From assembly GCF_030486595.1 (NCBI RefSeq), contig NZ_JAUJZH010000017.1, positions 116,596 to 180,595 of the forward strand: a stretch of DNA of 64,000 nucleotides, written 5' to 3'. The stretch's first letter is position 1, and each line of letters starts with the position of its first letter. A program made the translations under genes and the position numbers. Origin of the DNA: Variovorax ginsengisoli (GTDB lineage: Bacteria > Pseudomonadota > Gammaproteobacteria > Burkholderiales > Burkholderiaceae_C). The notes under the pieces were generated by a model that worked only from the letters and a program-made list of their open reading frames with translations, was not told the origin of the DNA and ran no database searches. Below, piece after piece: positions 57,351-64,000 of the stretch.

Positions 57351-58220
57351 ATGACCGAACTGCACCGCAAATCCGACTTCCGCTTCTTCCACCGCCTGCG
57401 CGTGCGCTGGGCCGAGGTGGACATGCAGAAGATCGTCTTCAACGCCCACTACCTGATGTACTTCGACACCGCGATCGCCGATTATTGGCGTGCGATGGCC
57501 CTGCCTTACGAAGAGGCGATGCGCGCCCTCGAGGGCGACCTGTACGTGCGCAAGGCGACGATCGAATTCAATGCCTCGGCGCGGGCCGACGACGTGCTCG
57601 ACGTCGGCATGAAATGCCTGCGCGTGGGCAATTCCTCGATCGTCTTCCACGGTGGCCTGTTCCGCGGCGACGACCTGCTGGTGAGCTGCGAACTGGTCTA
57701 CGTCTTCGCCGATCCGGCGACCCAGACCTCGAAGCCGGTGCCGCCGCTGCTGCGCGAGATCCTGGCCGGCTACGAGGCCGGCGAACCGATGCGCGAGGTG
57801 GCCACCGGCGACTGGGATCAGTGGGGCGAGGGCGCCGGCAAGGTCAGGCGCGACGTCTTCATCGAGGAGCAGCGCATCCCGAGGGAACTCGAGTGGGACG
57901 AGCACGATGCGGTGGCTCTGCATGCCGTGGCCCGCAACCGCCTGGGCCAGGTGATCGCCACCGGCCGGCTGGTGGCCGAGGCGCCCGGGCTGGGCCGCAT
58001 CGGCCGCATGGCGGTGCACCGCGCGCTGCGTGGCGGCGGCCACGGCGAGGCGGTGCTGCGCGCACTCGAGGCGGCGGCCGCGGTTCGGGGCGACACCGAG
58101 GTGATGCTGCATGCGCAGCGCAGCGCCGAGTCCTTCTACCGGCGCCTGGGCTACGTGCCGCATGGCAGGCCGTTCGAGGAAGCGGGCATCGCCCACGTCG
58201 AGATGCGCCGGAAGCTCTGA
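57351..58220 (+). CDS. Fusion of YbgC-like acyl-CoA thioesterase and GNAT acetyltransferase
   Basis: A 289-aa two-domain protein. Residues about 8-145 are a YbgC/FadM-type 4HBT hotdog thioesterase (RWAEVDMQKIVFNAHYLMYFD, catalytic Asp24). Residues about 150-289 are a GNAT acetyltransferase of the ElaA type, with RDVFIEEQRIPRELEWDE, the acetyl-CoA pocket RMAVHRALRGGGHGEAVL and the C-terminal ESFYRRLGYVPHGRPFEEAG. No frameshift separates the halves: one continuous frame from ATG 57351. The combination suggests handling of an acyl-CoA and transfer of an acyl group, possibly in a single active assembly. Confidence 0.9.
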   Translation: MTELHRKSDFRFFHRLRVRWAEVDMQKIVFNAHYLMYFDTAIADYWRAMALPYEEAMRALEGDLYVRKATIEFNASARADDVLDVGMKCLRVGNSSIVFHGGLFRGDDLLVSCELVYVFADPATQTSKPVPPLLREILAGYEAGEPMREVATGDWDQWGEGAGKVRRDVFIEEQRIPRELEWDEHDAVALHAVARNRLGQVIATGRLVAEAPGLGRIGRMAVHRALRGGGHGEAVLRALEAAAAVRGDTEVMLHAQRSAESFYRRLGYVPHGRPFEEAGIAHVEMRRKL

Positions 58221-58305
58221 AGTCCCGCGCCGGGATTACCCGATGGCAGCCGCCGGGCGGCACGCCCAAGATGTGCGCCTCTCAGCTTCTTCTGGAGACA
58301 CATCG

Positions 58306-59037
58306 ATGGCCAACTTCGTTCTGGTTCATGGCGCCTGGCACGGCGGCTGGTGCTACAGGGAAACCGCGGCGGCGCTGCGGGCGGCCGGACACACGGTGTT
58401 CACGCCGACCCACACCGGCGTCGGCGAGCGCTTTCATCAGTCGGCCGAGAACGTCACGCTCGAAACCCACATCCGCGATGTCTGCGGCTGCATCGAATGG
58501 GAAGAGCTGAGCGACGTGATCCTGGTCGGCCATTCGTACGGCGGGATGGTCATCACGGGCGTCGCCGACCGGATGAGCGATCGGATCCGTTCACTGGTCT
58601 ACCTCGATGCCTTCGTGCCGGGGCATGGCGATTCGCTGATCGGCCTGCTCTCGAAGGCGCTGGTGCCGGAGGTGGCGGCGCAATTCATCGGCGCCTTCCG
58701 CGGCACGGCGCTACTGGACAACGGCGGGTTGATGCAGCCGATCCCGGCCGAGATGTTCAACATCGCGCAAGCCAACCGCGAACGGGTCGACCGCCTGTGC
58801 CGGCCACAGGCGCTGGCCACGTTCGAGGTGCCGCTGCTGTTGACCGGCGCCGGCGACAAGATCGCGAACCGACTCTACATCCTGGCCGACGGCTGGGATC
58901 CGAGTCCGTTCCGCTACTTCGCTGCCAACTGCGAGAAGGCGGCGGGATGGCGCGTCGTGAAGATGCCGTGCAGCCACGACGTGATGGTGGATATGCCGAA
59001 GGAGCTTGCTGCGGAGTTGGTGAAGCTGACTGCTTGA
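58306..59037 (+). CDS. Alpha/beta hydrolase (EstC / methyl esterase-like)
   Basis: A 243-aa esterase. Opening MANFVLVHGAWHGGWCYRET carries the HGAWHGGW oxyanion region, nucleophile in VGHSYGGMVI and a C-terminal His in MPCSHDVMVD. It resembles plant-type methyl/salicylate esterases and bacterial EstC. ATG 58306 is chosen because the core begins there; 85 bases separate it from the fusion gene. Substrate unknown. Confidence 0.9.
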   Translation: MANFVLVHGAWHGGWCYRETAAALRAAGHTVFTPTHTGVGERFHQSAENVTLETHIRDVCGCIEWEELSDVILVGHSYGGMVITGVADRMSDRIRSLVYLDAFVPGHGDSLIGLLSKALVPEVAAQFIGAFRGTALLDNGGLMQPIPAEMFNIAQANRERVDRLCRPQALATFEVPLLLTGAGDKIANRLYILADGWDPSPFRYFAANCEKAAGWRVVKMPCSHDVMVDMPKELAAELVKLTA

Positions 59038-59069
59038 TTTTTCGATAATCATTGGCGTTGGCTGGGGCG

Positions 59070-59183
59070 GCGGTGGCGGGCGGCATGCCCCGGACCGGCC
59101 GACGTCACCGGCCGCTTCGCGGCTGCCCTGCGCTGCTCGGCGGTGCCTCAACGGCCAGCCCGGGGCATGCCGCCCGCCACCGC
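59070..59183. repeat. Long perfect inverted repeat (24-bp arms, 66-base loop)
   Basis: Left arm 59070-59093 and right arm 59160-59183 are exact reverse complements over 24 bases, beginning GCGGTGGCGGGCGGCATGCC on the left. Inside the loop GCCGC-TTC-GCGGC at 59111-59123 forms a second small stem. It lies in the 253-base gap before the histidine kinase gene. Possible meanings: a REP-like or MITE-like mobile repeat, or a structured transcript. No transposase or target duplication is visible. Confidence 0.8.
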
Positions 59184-59290
59184 TGACAGGTCGGGGTTGC
59201 ATCGGCATTGGAGAGGTAGGCATTCCTCGCACACCGCTTGCCGGGCTCCCCACAGAGGCCCATGCCGCCAAATGTTAGTCTTGCCGCCCC

Positions 59291-60652
59291 ATGAACCTGA
59301 GGACCAAGATCGTCGCGCTCGCCGTGGCTCCGCTGCTGGTCGCGCTGATGCTGGTCGCCTTTGCGGTACGCCACCAGGAGCGCGACCTGGCGCAGCGTGA
59401 ACGGGCGCTGATCGAGCAGACCTACATGACGCAGCGACGCAACGAACTGCGCAGCTACGTCGACCTCGCGGTGAGCACGGTGAAGCCGCTCTACGACGCC
59501 GGACTCGACGACGAGGCGACTCGCGCCGAGGCGCTGCGCCGGCTGGCCGCGCTCGACTACGGCAACGACGGCTATTTCTTCGTCTACGACCTGCAGGGCC
59601 GCTCGCTGATGCATTCGCGCCAGCCCGAGCTGGTCGGCCAGACCCTGTGGGACCTGCGCGATTCGCAGGGCCGGCCCACGATCCAGGACCTGATCGCGCG
59701 CGCCCGCGAGGGCGGCGGCTATGTCGAGTACCAGTGGCGCAAGCCCTCTAGCGCGCAGCTGGCGCCCAAGCTCGGCTATGTCACGGCCTTGCCGCGCTGG
59801 AACTGGATGCTCGGCACCGGGCTCTACCTCGACGACATCGAGTCCGCGATGCAGACGCTCGACCGCCAGATGAACACCAACGTCACGACCACCATGCTCT
59901 GGATCGCCGGCATCGCCGCGCTCTGCCTGGCCGTGGTCAGCGCCACCGGGCTGCTGCTGAACCTGAGCGAGCACCGCATCGCCGAGGCCCGGCTGCGGCT
60001 GCTCGCACGCCAGGTCGTGCAGTCGCAGGAAGACGAACGGGCCCACCTGGCGCGCGAGCTGCACGACGGCACCAGCCAGACGCTGGTGTCGGCCAAGCTG
60101 ATGATCGAGTCGGCGGTCGACGCACTCGAACGGGCGCGCGAGCAGGTGCCTCCGGCGCTCGGCAAGGCGTTGCAGCGGCTCAATGAATCGCTGGTGGAGG
60201 TGCGCCGCATCTCGCACCGGCTGCGTCCGGCCCTGCTCGATACGCTGGGGCTGCCCGCGGCACTGGAGCGGCTGGGCGCGGAGTTCGGCGAGGAGGGCGG
60301 CGTCGCCGCGTCGGTCACCGTGCAGGGCCGCCCGCGCGAGCTGCCCCAGGAAGTGAAGACCGCGCTGTTCCGCGTCGCGCAGGAGGCACTGACCAACGTG
60401 CGCAAGCATGCGCGGGCGCGGCAGGTGCGCATCGTGCTGGCCTTCGAGGGCAGGGCGGTGCAGCTGGAAATCGGCGACGACGGCACCGGCTTCGACCCCG
60501 CCGCGCTCGAACTCGATCCGAAGCGCGGCATCGGCCTGCGCAACATGCGCGAACGGGTGGCAGCCATCGGCGGCTCGCTCGGCGTGCGCTCCGATGCGGA
60601 CGGCACCTCGATCCTGGCCGAGGTGCCGGTCGACGGGGAAGACACCGCATGA
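59291..60652 (+). CDS. Sensor histidine kinase, Cache-type, HisKA_3 (NarX family)
   Basis: A 453-aa inner-membrane sensor. Helix 1 at about 10-26, a periplasmic single-Cache domain (about 30-190, LDYGNDGYFFVYDLQGRSLM, then GLYLDDIESAM), helix 2 at about 198-222, then the HisKA_3 H-box (ARELHDGTSQT, His258) and HATPase (N-box EALTNVRKHARARQV). It autophosphorylates and passes phosphate to the regulator encoded directly after. The cstA/ybdD pair follows, so it likely senses a small carboxylate or peptide and controls their uptake. Confidence 0.92.
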   Translation: MNLRTKIVALAVAPLLVALMLVAFAVRHQERDLAQRERALIEQTYMTQRRNELRSYVDLAVSTVKPLYDAGLDDEATRAEALRRLAALDYGNDGYFFVYDLQGRSLMHSRQPELVGQTLWDLRDSQGRPTIQDLIARAREGGGYVEYQWRKPSSAQLAPKLGYVTALPRWNWMLGTGLYLDDIESAMQTLDRQMNTNVTTTMLWIAGIAALCLAVVSATGLLLNLSEHRIAEARLRLLARQVVQSQEDERAHLARELHDGTSQTLVSAKLMIESAVDALERAREQVPPALGKALQRLNESLVEVRRISHRLRPALLDTLGLPAALERLGAEFGEEGGVAASVTVQGRPRELPQEVKTALFRVAQEALTNVRKHARARQVRIVLAFEGRAVQLEIGDDGTGFDPAALELDPKRGIGLRNMRERVAAIGGSLGVRSDADGTSILAEVPVDGEDTA

Positions 60653-61284
60653 CAACCGCTGTGATCCGGCTGTTCCTGGTCGACGACCATCCCCTGGTGC
60701 GCGACGGGCTGCGAGCCCGCCTCGGGCCCTTGCCGACCCTCGAGATCGTCGGCGAGGCCGGCAGCGCCGCCGAGGCGCTCGAAGGCATCGCCCAGGCGCG
60801 GCCGGACCTGGTGCTGGCCGACGTCGGCATGAAGGGGATGAGCGGCATCGAGCTGGCATCGCTCTTGCAAGATCGTCAGCCTGACGTGCGGGTGCTGATG
60901 CTCAGCATGTACGACAACCCGGAATACGTGCAGCAGGCGCTGCAGGCAGGCGCCCGCGGCTATGTGCTCAAGGATGCGCCGGCGGCGGAGATCGTCGCCG
61001 CGATCGAGGCGGTGGCGGCCGGAGGAACCTTCCTGAGCGCGGCCGTGTCGCATCGGCTGTTTGCGTCCCAGCAGCCGCGGCCGCTGCTGACGCCGCGCGA
61101 GAGCGAGATCCTGACGGCGCTGGGCCGTGGCGACTCGAGCAAGCAGATTGCGCGCGACCTGGGCTTGAGCGTGCGCACGGTAGAGGCCCACCGCCAGAGC
61201 ATCAAGCGGCGGCTCGGGCTCGAGGGCCAGTCGGCGCTGATCAAGTACGCGGTCGAGCACGCGCGCGAGTTCAAGAACAGCTAA
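60649..61284 (+). CDS. NarL/LuxR-type response regulator
   Basis: A 211-aa DNA-binding response regulator. The receiver has acidic Asp12/Asp13, the phospho-acceptor Asp58 in LVLADVGMKG and the conserved Lys in GYVLKDAPAAE. The C-terminal LuxR HTH is LTPRESEILTALGRGDSSKQ followed by IARDLGLSVRTVEAHRQSIK. ATG 60649 overlaps the kinase stop (ATGA). Targets are probably the cstA/ybdD genes behind it, which begin 113 bases downstream. Confidence 0.93.
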   Translation: MTTAVIRLFLVDDHPLVRDGLRARLGPLPTLEIVGEAGSAAEALEGIAQARPDLVLADVGMKGMSGIELASLLQDRQPDVRVLMLSMYDNPEYVQQALQAGARGYVLKDAPAAEIVAAIEAVAAGGTFLSAAVSHRLFASQQPRPLLTPRESEILTALGRGDSSKQIARDLGLSVRTVEAHRQSIKRRLGLEGQSALIKYAVEHAREFKNS

Positions 61285-61287
61285 TTC

Positions 61288-61326
61288 AGGGTTATCCCTT
61301 AGGTGATGCCACGCGATCGATTCGCG
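61288..61326. promoter_or_regulatory. Two palindromes in the cstA upstream region
   Basis: AGGG-TTAT-CCCT at 61288-61299 and CGCGA-TCGAT-TCGCG at 61312-61326 lie within 111 bases between the response-regulator stop and the cstA start. Either could be the target of the NarL-type regulator next door. No clear -10/-35 pair was identified. Confidence 0.35.
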
Positions 61327-61396
61327 CAGTGCAACCGATGCCGCCGCGGGCCAGGCTCGCCACACTTCCGGGGGTTCATCTTCCGGAGACATTCCA

Positions 61397-63454
61397 ATGC
61401 ACAGCATCCGCCGCCACCTGGTGTGGCTCATCGTGGCCGTGGTCGGCGCCTTCGCGCTCGGCACCGTGGCCCTTTCGCGCGGGGAGTCCATCAACGCGCT
61501 CTGGATCGTGGTCGCCGCGATCTGCACCTACCTGATCGCCTACCGCTACTACAGCCTGTTCATCGCCACCCGCGTGCTCGGGCTCGACGGCAACCGCAAG
61601 ACGCCGGCGCACAAGTACAACGACGGCCTGGACTACGTGCCGACCGACAAGAACGTGCTGTTCGGCCATCACTTCGCGGCCATCGCCGGCGCCGGTCCGC
61701 TGGTCGGCCCGGTGCTGGCGGCGCAGATGGGCTACCTGCCGGGACTGCTGTGGATCCTGGCCGGCGTGGTGTTCGCGGGCGCGGTGCAGGACTTCATCGT
61801 GCTGTTCATCTCGACCCGGCGCGACGGTCGTTCGCTGGGCGACCTGATCAAGCAGGAGATGGGCACCGTGCCCGGCATGATCGCGCTGTTCGGCACCTTC
61901 ATGATCATGATCATCATCCTCGCGGTGCTGGCGCTGATCGTGGTCAAGGCGCTGGCCGAATCGCCCTGGGGCACTTTCACGGTGGCGGCGACCATCCCGG
62001 TGGCGCTGTTCATGGGCGTCTACCTGCGCTACATCCGCCCGGGCCGCATCGGCGAGATCTCGGTGATCGGCTTCGTGCTGCTGATGGCGGCGATCTTCGG
62101 CGGCCAGGCGGTGAGCCAGAGCCCGGTCTGGGGCCCGATGTTCACCTTCGACGGCAAGGCCCTGACCTGGATGCTGATCGGCTACGGCTTCATCGCCGCC
62201 AGCCTGCCGGTGTGGCTGCTGCTGGCACCACGCGACTACCTGTCGACCTTCCTGAAGATCGGCACCATCATCGCGCTGGCGATCGGCATCGTGTTCGTCG
62301 CGCCGACCTTGCAGATGCCGGCGGTGACCCAGTTCGCCCAAGGCAACGGCCCGGTCTGGTCGGGCAACCTGTTCCCGTTCCTGTTCATCACCATCGCCTG
62401 CGGCGCGGTGTCGGGCTTCCATGCGCTGATCTCCTCGGGCACGACGCCGAAGATGCTCGACAACGAGCTGAACGCGCGCTTCATCGGCTACGGCGGCATG
62501 CTCGCCGAGTCCTTCGTCGCCGTGATGGCGCTGGTGGCCGCGGCCTGCATCGACCCGGGCGTGTACTTCGCGATGAACAGCCCGGCCGCGCTGGTCGGCA
62601 GCACCCCCGAGGCGGTGGCGCAGACGATCTCGGGCTGGGGCTTCGCAGTCACTCCCGAGATGCTGCTGCAGACCGCCAAGGACGTCGGCGAGACCACCAT
62701 CCTCGGGCGCGCCGGCGGCGCCCCGACGCTGGCCGTCGGCATGGCGCACATCCTGCACCAGGTGATCGGCGGCCAGGCCATGATGGCTTTCTGGTACCAC
62801 TTCGCGATCCTGTTCGAGGCCCTGTTCATCCTGACCGCCGTGGACGCCGGCACCCGGGCCGGCCGCTTCATGCTGCAGGACTTGCTGGGCAGCTTCGTGC
62901 CGGCCCTCAAGCGCACCGACTCGCTGCCGGCCAACCTGATCGCGACCTTCCTCTGCGTCGCGGCCTGGGGCTATTTCCTGTACCAGGGCGTGGTCGATCC
63001 GCTGGGTGGCATCAACACGCTGTGGCCGCTCTTCGGCATCTCCAACCAGATGCTGGCCGCGGTGGCGCTGATGCTCGGCGTGGTCGTGCTGTTCCGCATG
63101 AAGCGCGAGCGCTACGCCTGGGTGGCGGCGGCGCCGGCGGCCTGGCTGCTGATCTGCACGCTGACCGCGGGCTGGCAGAAGATCTTCTCGGCCGACCCGA
63201 AGGTGGGCTTCCTGTCGCACGCCGCGAAATACGCCGACGGCCTGGCACAGGGCGTGCTGATCGCGCCGGCGAAGACCCCCGAGGCGATGGCGCGGATCGT
63301 CTTCAACGACCGCCTGGATGCCGGCCTGTGCGCGCTGTTCATCTTCGTGGTCCTGAGCGTGCTGGTCTACAGTGTGCGCACCTGCCTGGCCGCGCGCCGG
63401 GCCAACCATCCGACCGCGCGCGAGACGCCGTTCGAACCGATGGCCGCGGCATGA
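61397..63454 (+). CDS. cstA: Carbon starvation protein CstA family transporter
   Basis: A 685-aa, multi-helix inner-membrane transporter of the CstA/BtsT family, which import pyruvate or peptides. The N-terminal signature INALWIVVAAICTYLIAYRY, LVGPVLAAQMGYLPGLLWIL, and DLIKQEMGTVPGMIALFGTF are typical, followed by ALISSGTTPKMLDNELNARF. ATG 61397 follows a TTCCGGAGACA site. It couples by ATGA to ybdD. With the sensor kinase and NarL-type regulator it mirrors the E. coli BtsSR/BtsT pyruvate system in layout, though the sensor family differs. Confidence 0.93.
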   Translation: MHSIRRHLVWLIVAVVGAFALGTVALSRGESINALWIVVAAICTYLIAYRYYSLFIATRVLGLDGNRKTPAHKYNDGLDYVPTDKNVLFGHHFAAIAGAGPLVGPVLAAQMGYLPGLLWILAGVVFAGAVQDFIVLFISTRRDGRSLGDLIKQEMGTVPGMIALFGTFMIMIIILAVLALIVVKALAESPWGTFTVAATIPVALFMGVYLRYIRPGRIGEISVIGFVLLMAAIFGGQAVSQSPVWGPMFTFDGKALTWMLIGYGFIAASLPVWLLLAPRDYLSTFLKIGTIIALAIGIVFVAPTLQMPAVTQFAQGNGPVWSGNLFPFLFITIACGAVSGFHALISSGTTPKMLDNELNARFIGYGGMLAESFVAVMALVAAACIDPGVYFAMNSPAALVGSTPEAVAQTISGWGFAVTPEMLLQTAKDVGETTILGRAGGAPTLAVGMAHILHQVIGGQAMMAFWYHFAILFEALFILTAVDAGTRAGRFMLQDLLGSFVPALKRTDSLPANLIATFLCVAAWGYFLYQGVVDPLGGINTLWPLFGISNQMLAAVALMLGVVVLFRMKRERYAWVAAAPAAWLLICTLTAGWQKIFSADPKVGFLSHAAKYADGLAQGVLIAPAKTPEAMARIVFNDRLDAGLCALFIFVVLSVLVYSVRTCLAARRANHPTARETPFEPMAAA

Positions 63455-63666
63455 GGAATTCCGGCGCCAGCCTGGCCGAGACCGGGCGCTACCTGACCCG
63501 CTCGCTGGCGCAGTCGCTGCGGCTGATGGTGGGCATGCCGGACTACGACACCTACCTGAGCCACATGGCGCGCACGCACCCGGGGCAGGAGGCAATGAGC
63601 TACGAGGCGTTTTTCAGGGAGCGGCTGGAGGCGCGGTATGGGGGAGGGAAGGGGCGGTGCTGCTGA
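63451..63666 (+). CDS. ybdD: YbdD/YjiX family small protein
   Basis: A 71-aa protein with the DUF466 features MVGMPDYDTYLSHMARTHPG and MSYEAFFRERLEARYGGG, ending GKGRCC. YbdD/YjiX are regularly encoded after cstA/btsT and needed for transport activity in E. coli. ATG 63451 overlaps the cstA stop (ATGA). The C-terminus is complete even though an IS630-type element begins two bases after its stop. Confidence 0.92.
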   Translation: MRNSGASLAETGRYLTRSLAQSLRLMVGMPDYDTYLSHMARTHPGQEAMSYEAFFRERLEARYGGGKGRCC

Positions 63667-64000
63667 TACTAACTTGCGTTCAAAGATATAGAAGTTATCC
63701 ATTTGAACCCAGTCATTGAACGGGTTCGCGTTGTATTGGATTCGAGGGCGACGAGTCCGCTTATCACGGCGCTCTCGACTGCATCGAGGTTGGCGAACAC
63801 ATGGTTGGCGAAGCAGTCCTCGCGCAGCGACTCCCACAGGTGCTCGGCGGGGTTCAGCTCCGGGCTGTACGGGGGCAGGAAGATCAAGCGCATGTTCTGC
63901 GGCACCGCGAGATCACCGGCGATGTGCCAACCGGCTTGATCCATGACCATGACGATGAATTCCTCGGCGTGGCGCTGCGCCACCTCGCTCAGGAACAGCG
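63667..64000. mobile_element. IS630-family insertion element (3' end, runs off window)
   Basis: The insertion boundary probably lies near 63667-63670 (TACT), right after the ybdD stop; IS630 elements duplicate a TA dinucleotide, and TA occurs at 63667-63668. The transposase frame reads inward from the right edge. The other end, and therefore the size and terminal repeats, are outside the window. Confidence 0.65.
63669..64000 (-). CDS. IS630 family transposase, C-terminal part
   Basis: The C-terminal part of a DDE transposase, about 110 residues visible, with the frame still open at the window's right end. The second catalytic Asp is in VMVMDQAGWH and the DDE Glu region is LPPYSPELNPAEHLWESLRE, the classical IS630/Tc1-mariner signature. 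It stops at TAG 63669 (minus strand). Intactness of the N-terminus cannot be judged. Confidence 0.9.
   Translation of the reverse strand, partial: LFLSEVAQRHAEEFIVMVMDQAGWHIAGDLAVPQNMRLIFLPPYSPELNPAEHLWESLREDCFANHVFANLDAVESAVISGLVALESNTTRTRSMTGFKWITSISLNAS

Noticed and set aside
59020..59045. AAGC/GCTT stem followed by ATTTTT as a terminator after the esterase
   Set aside because: Only four base pairs in the stem; could be chance.
59105..60859. Long minus-strand open frame opposite the sensor kinase
   Set aside because: It is an antisense frame typical of high-GC coding DNA, with no recognisable domain.

Overview
The window is a GC-rich, densely coded bacterial chromosome segment. Short intergenic gaps, many ATGA stop/start overlaps, a Bug-type solute receptor, and the mix of acyl-CoA, Dabb and PqiA genes all point to a betaproteobacterium of the order Burkholderiales, most likely a Variovorax-like Comamonadaceae. 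That assignment is an inference from gene content; there is no rRNA or marker gene here, and no tRNA was recognised.

Layout. (1) 1-14812, plus strand: the end of a branched-chain amino acid type ABC importer (livG, livF), then a long fatty-acid/acyl-CoA operon with a bifunctional FadJ/FadB-like enzyme, an M20 peptidase, a thiolase, two acyl-CoA dehydrogenases, two SDRs, a hotdog thioesterase, an NADPH reductase, a GST-like protein and two small proteins. A TetR-like palindrome precedes it. (2) 14813-20456: an SLC13-type permease, a DUF1428 gene with a clear promoter/operator, an aldo/keto reductase plus MFS exporter and a divergent LysR regulator whose start codon abuts a perfect inverted repeat. 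(3) 20678-24211: a pqi envelope lipid-transport operon in which PqiA is split into two genes. (4) 24233-32063: an alkyltransferase (ogt), three drug-exporter-like MFS genes, an esterase-like hydrolase and a MocR regulator.

(5) 32140-41842 is the most unusual part: a tight operon encoding a large di-heme c-type cytochrome lipoprotein, a GMC flavoprotein, an unknown 143-aa protein, an unknown 442-aa membrane protein, a DyP-type peroxidase, a catalase-fold protein without the expected distal histidine, and a GST/metaxin-like protein. I read it as an uncharacterised redox/peroxide system, possibly acting on a lipid or other hydrophobic substrate. The substrate is not visible from sequence.

(6) 41824-45058, minus strand: DUF2239, MATE exporter and GST genes behind a strong promoter that would give an almost leaderless mRNA. 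(7) 45206-48936: tex, a patatin-like lipase and a small membrane protein. (8) 48939-53315: a cobalt-type nitrile hydratase operon whose alpha gene carries a frameshift, an acyl-CoA ligase, and a divergent Bug receptor whose ribosome-binding site lies in a perfect inverted repeat. (9) 53287-55154: a class A beta-lactamase divergent from an AmpR-like LysR gene with an operator-like palindrome between them. (10) 55158-59037: an iron alcohol dehydrogenase, esterases and a thioesterase-acetyltransferase fusion. (11) 59070-63666: a 24-bp perfect inverted repeat, a two-component system and the transporter pair cstA-ybdD. (12) 63669-64000: the 3' end of an IS630-family transposase gene begins right behind ybdD and runs off the window.

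No intergenic stretch exceeds about 260 bases.
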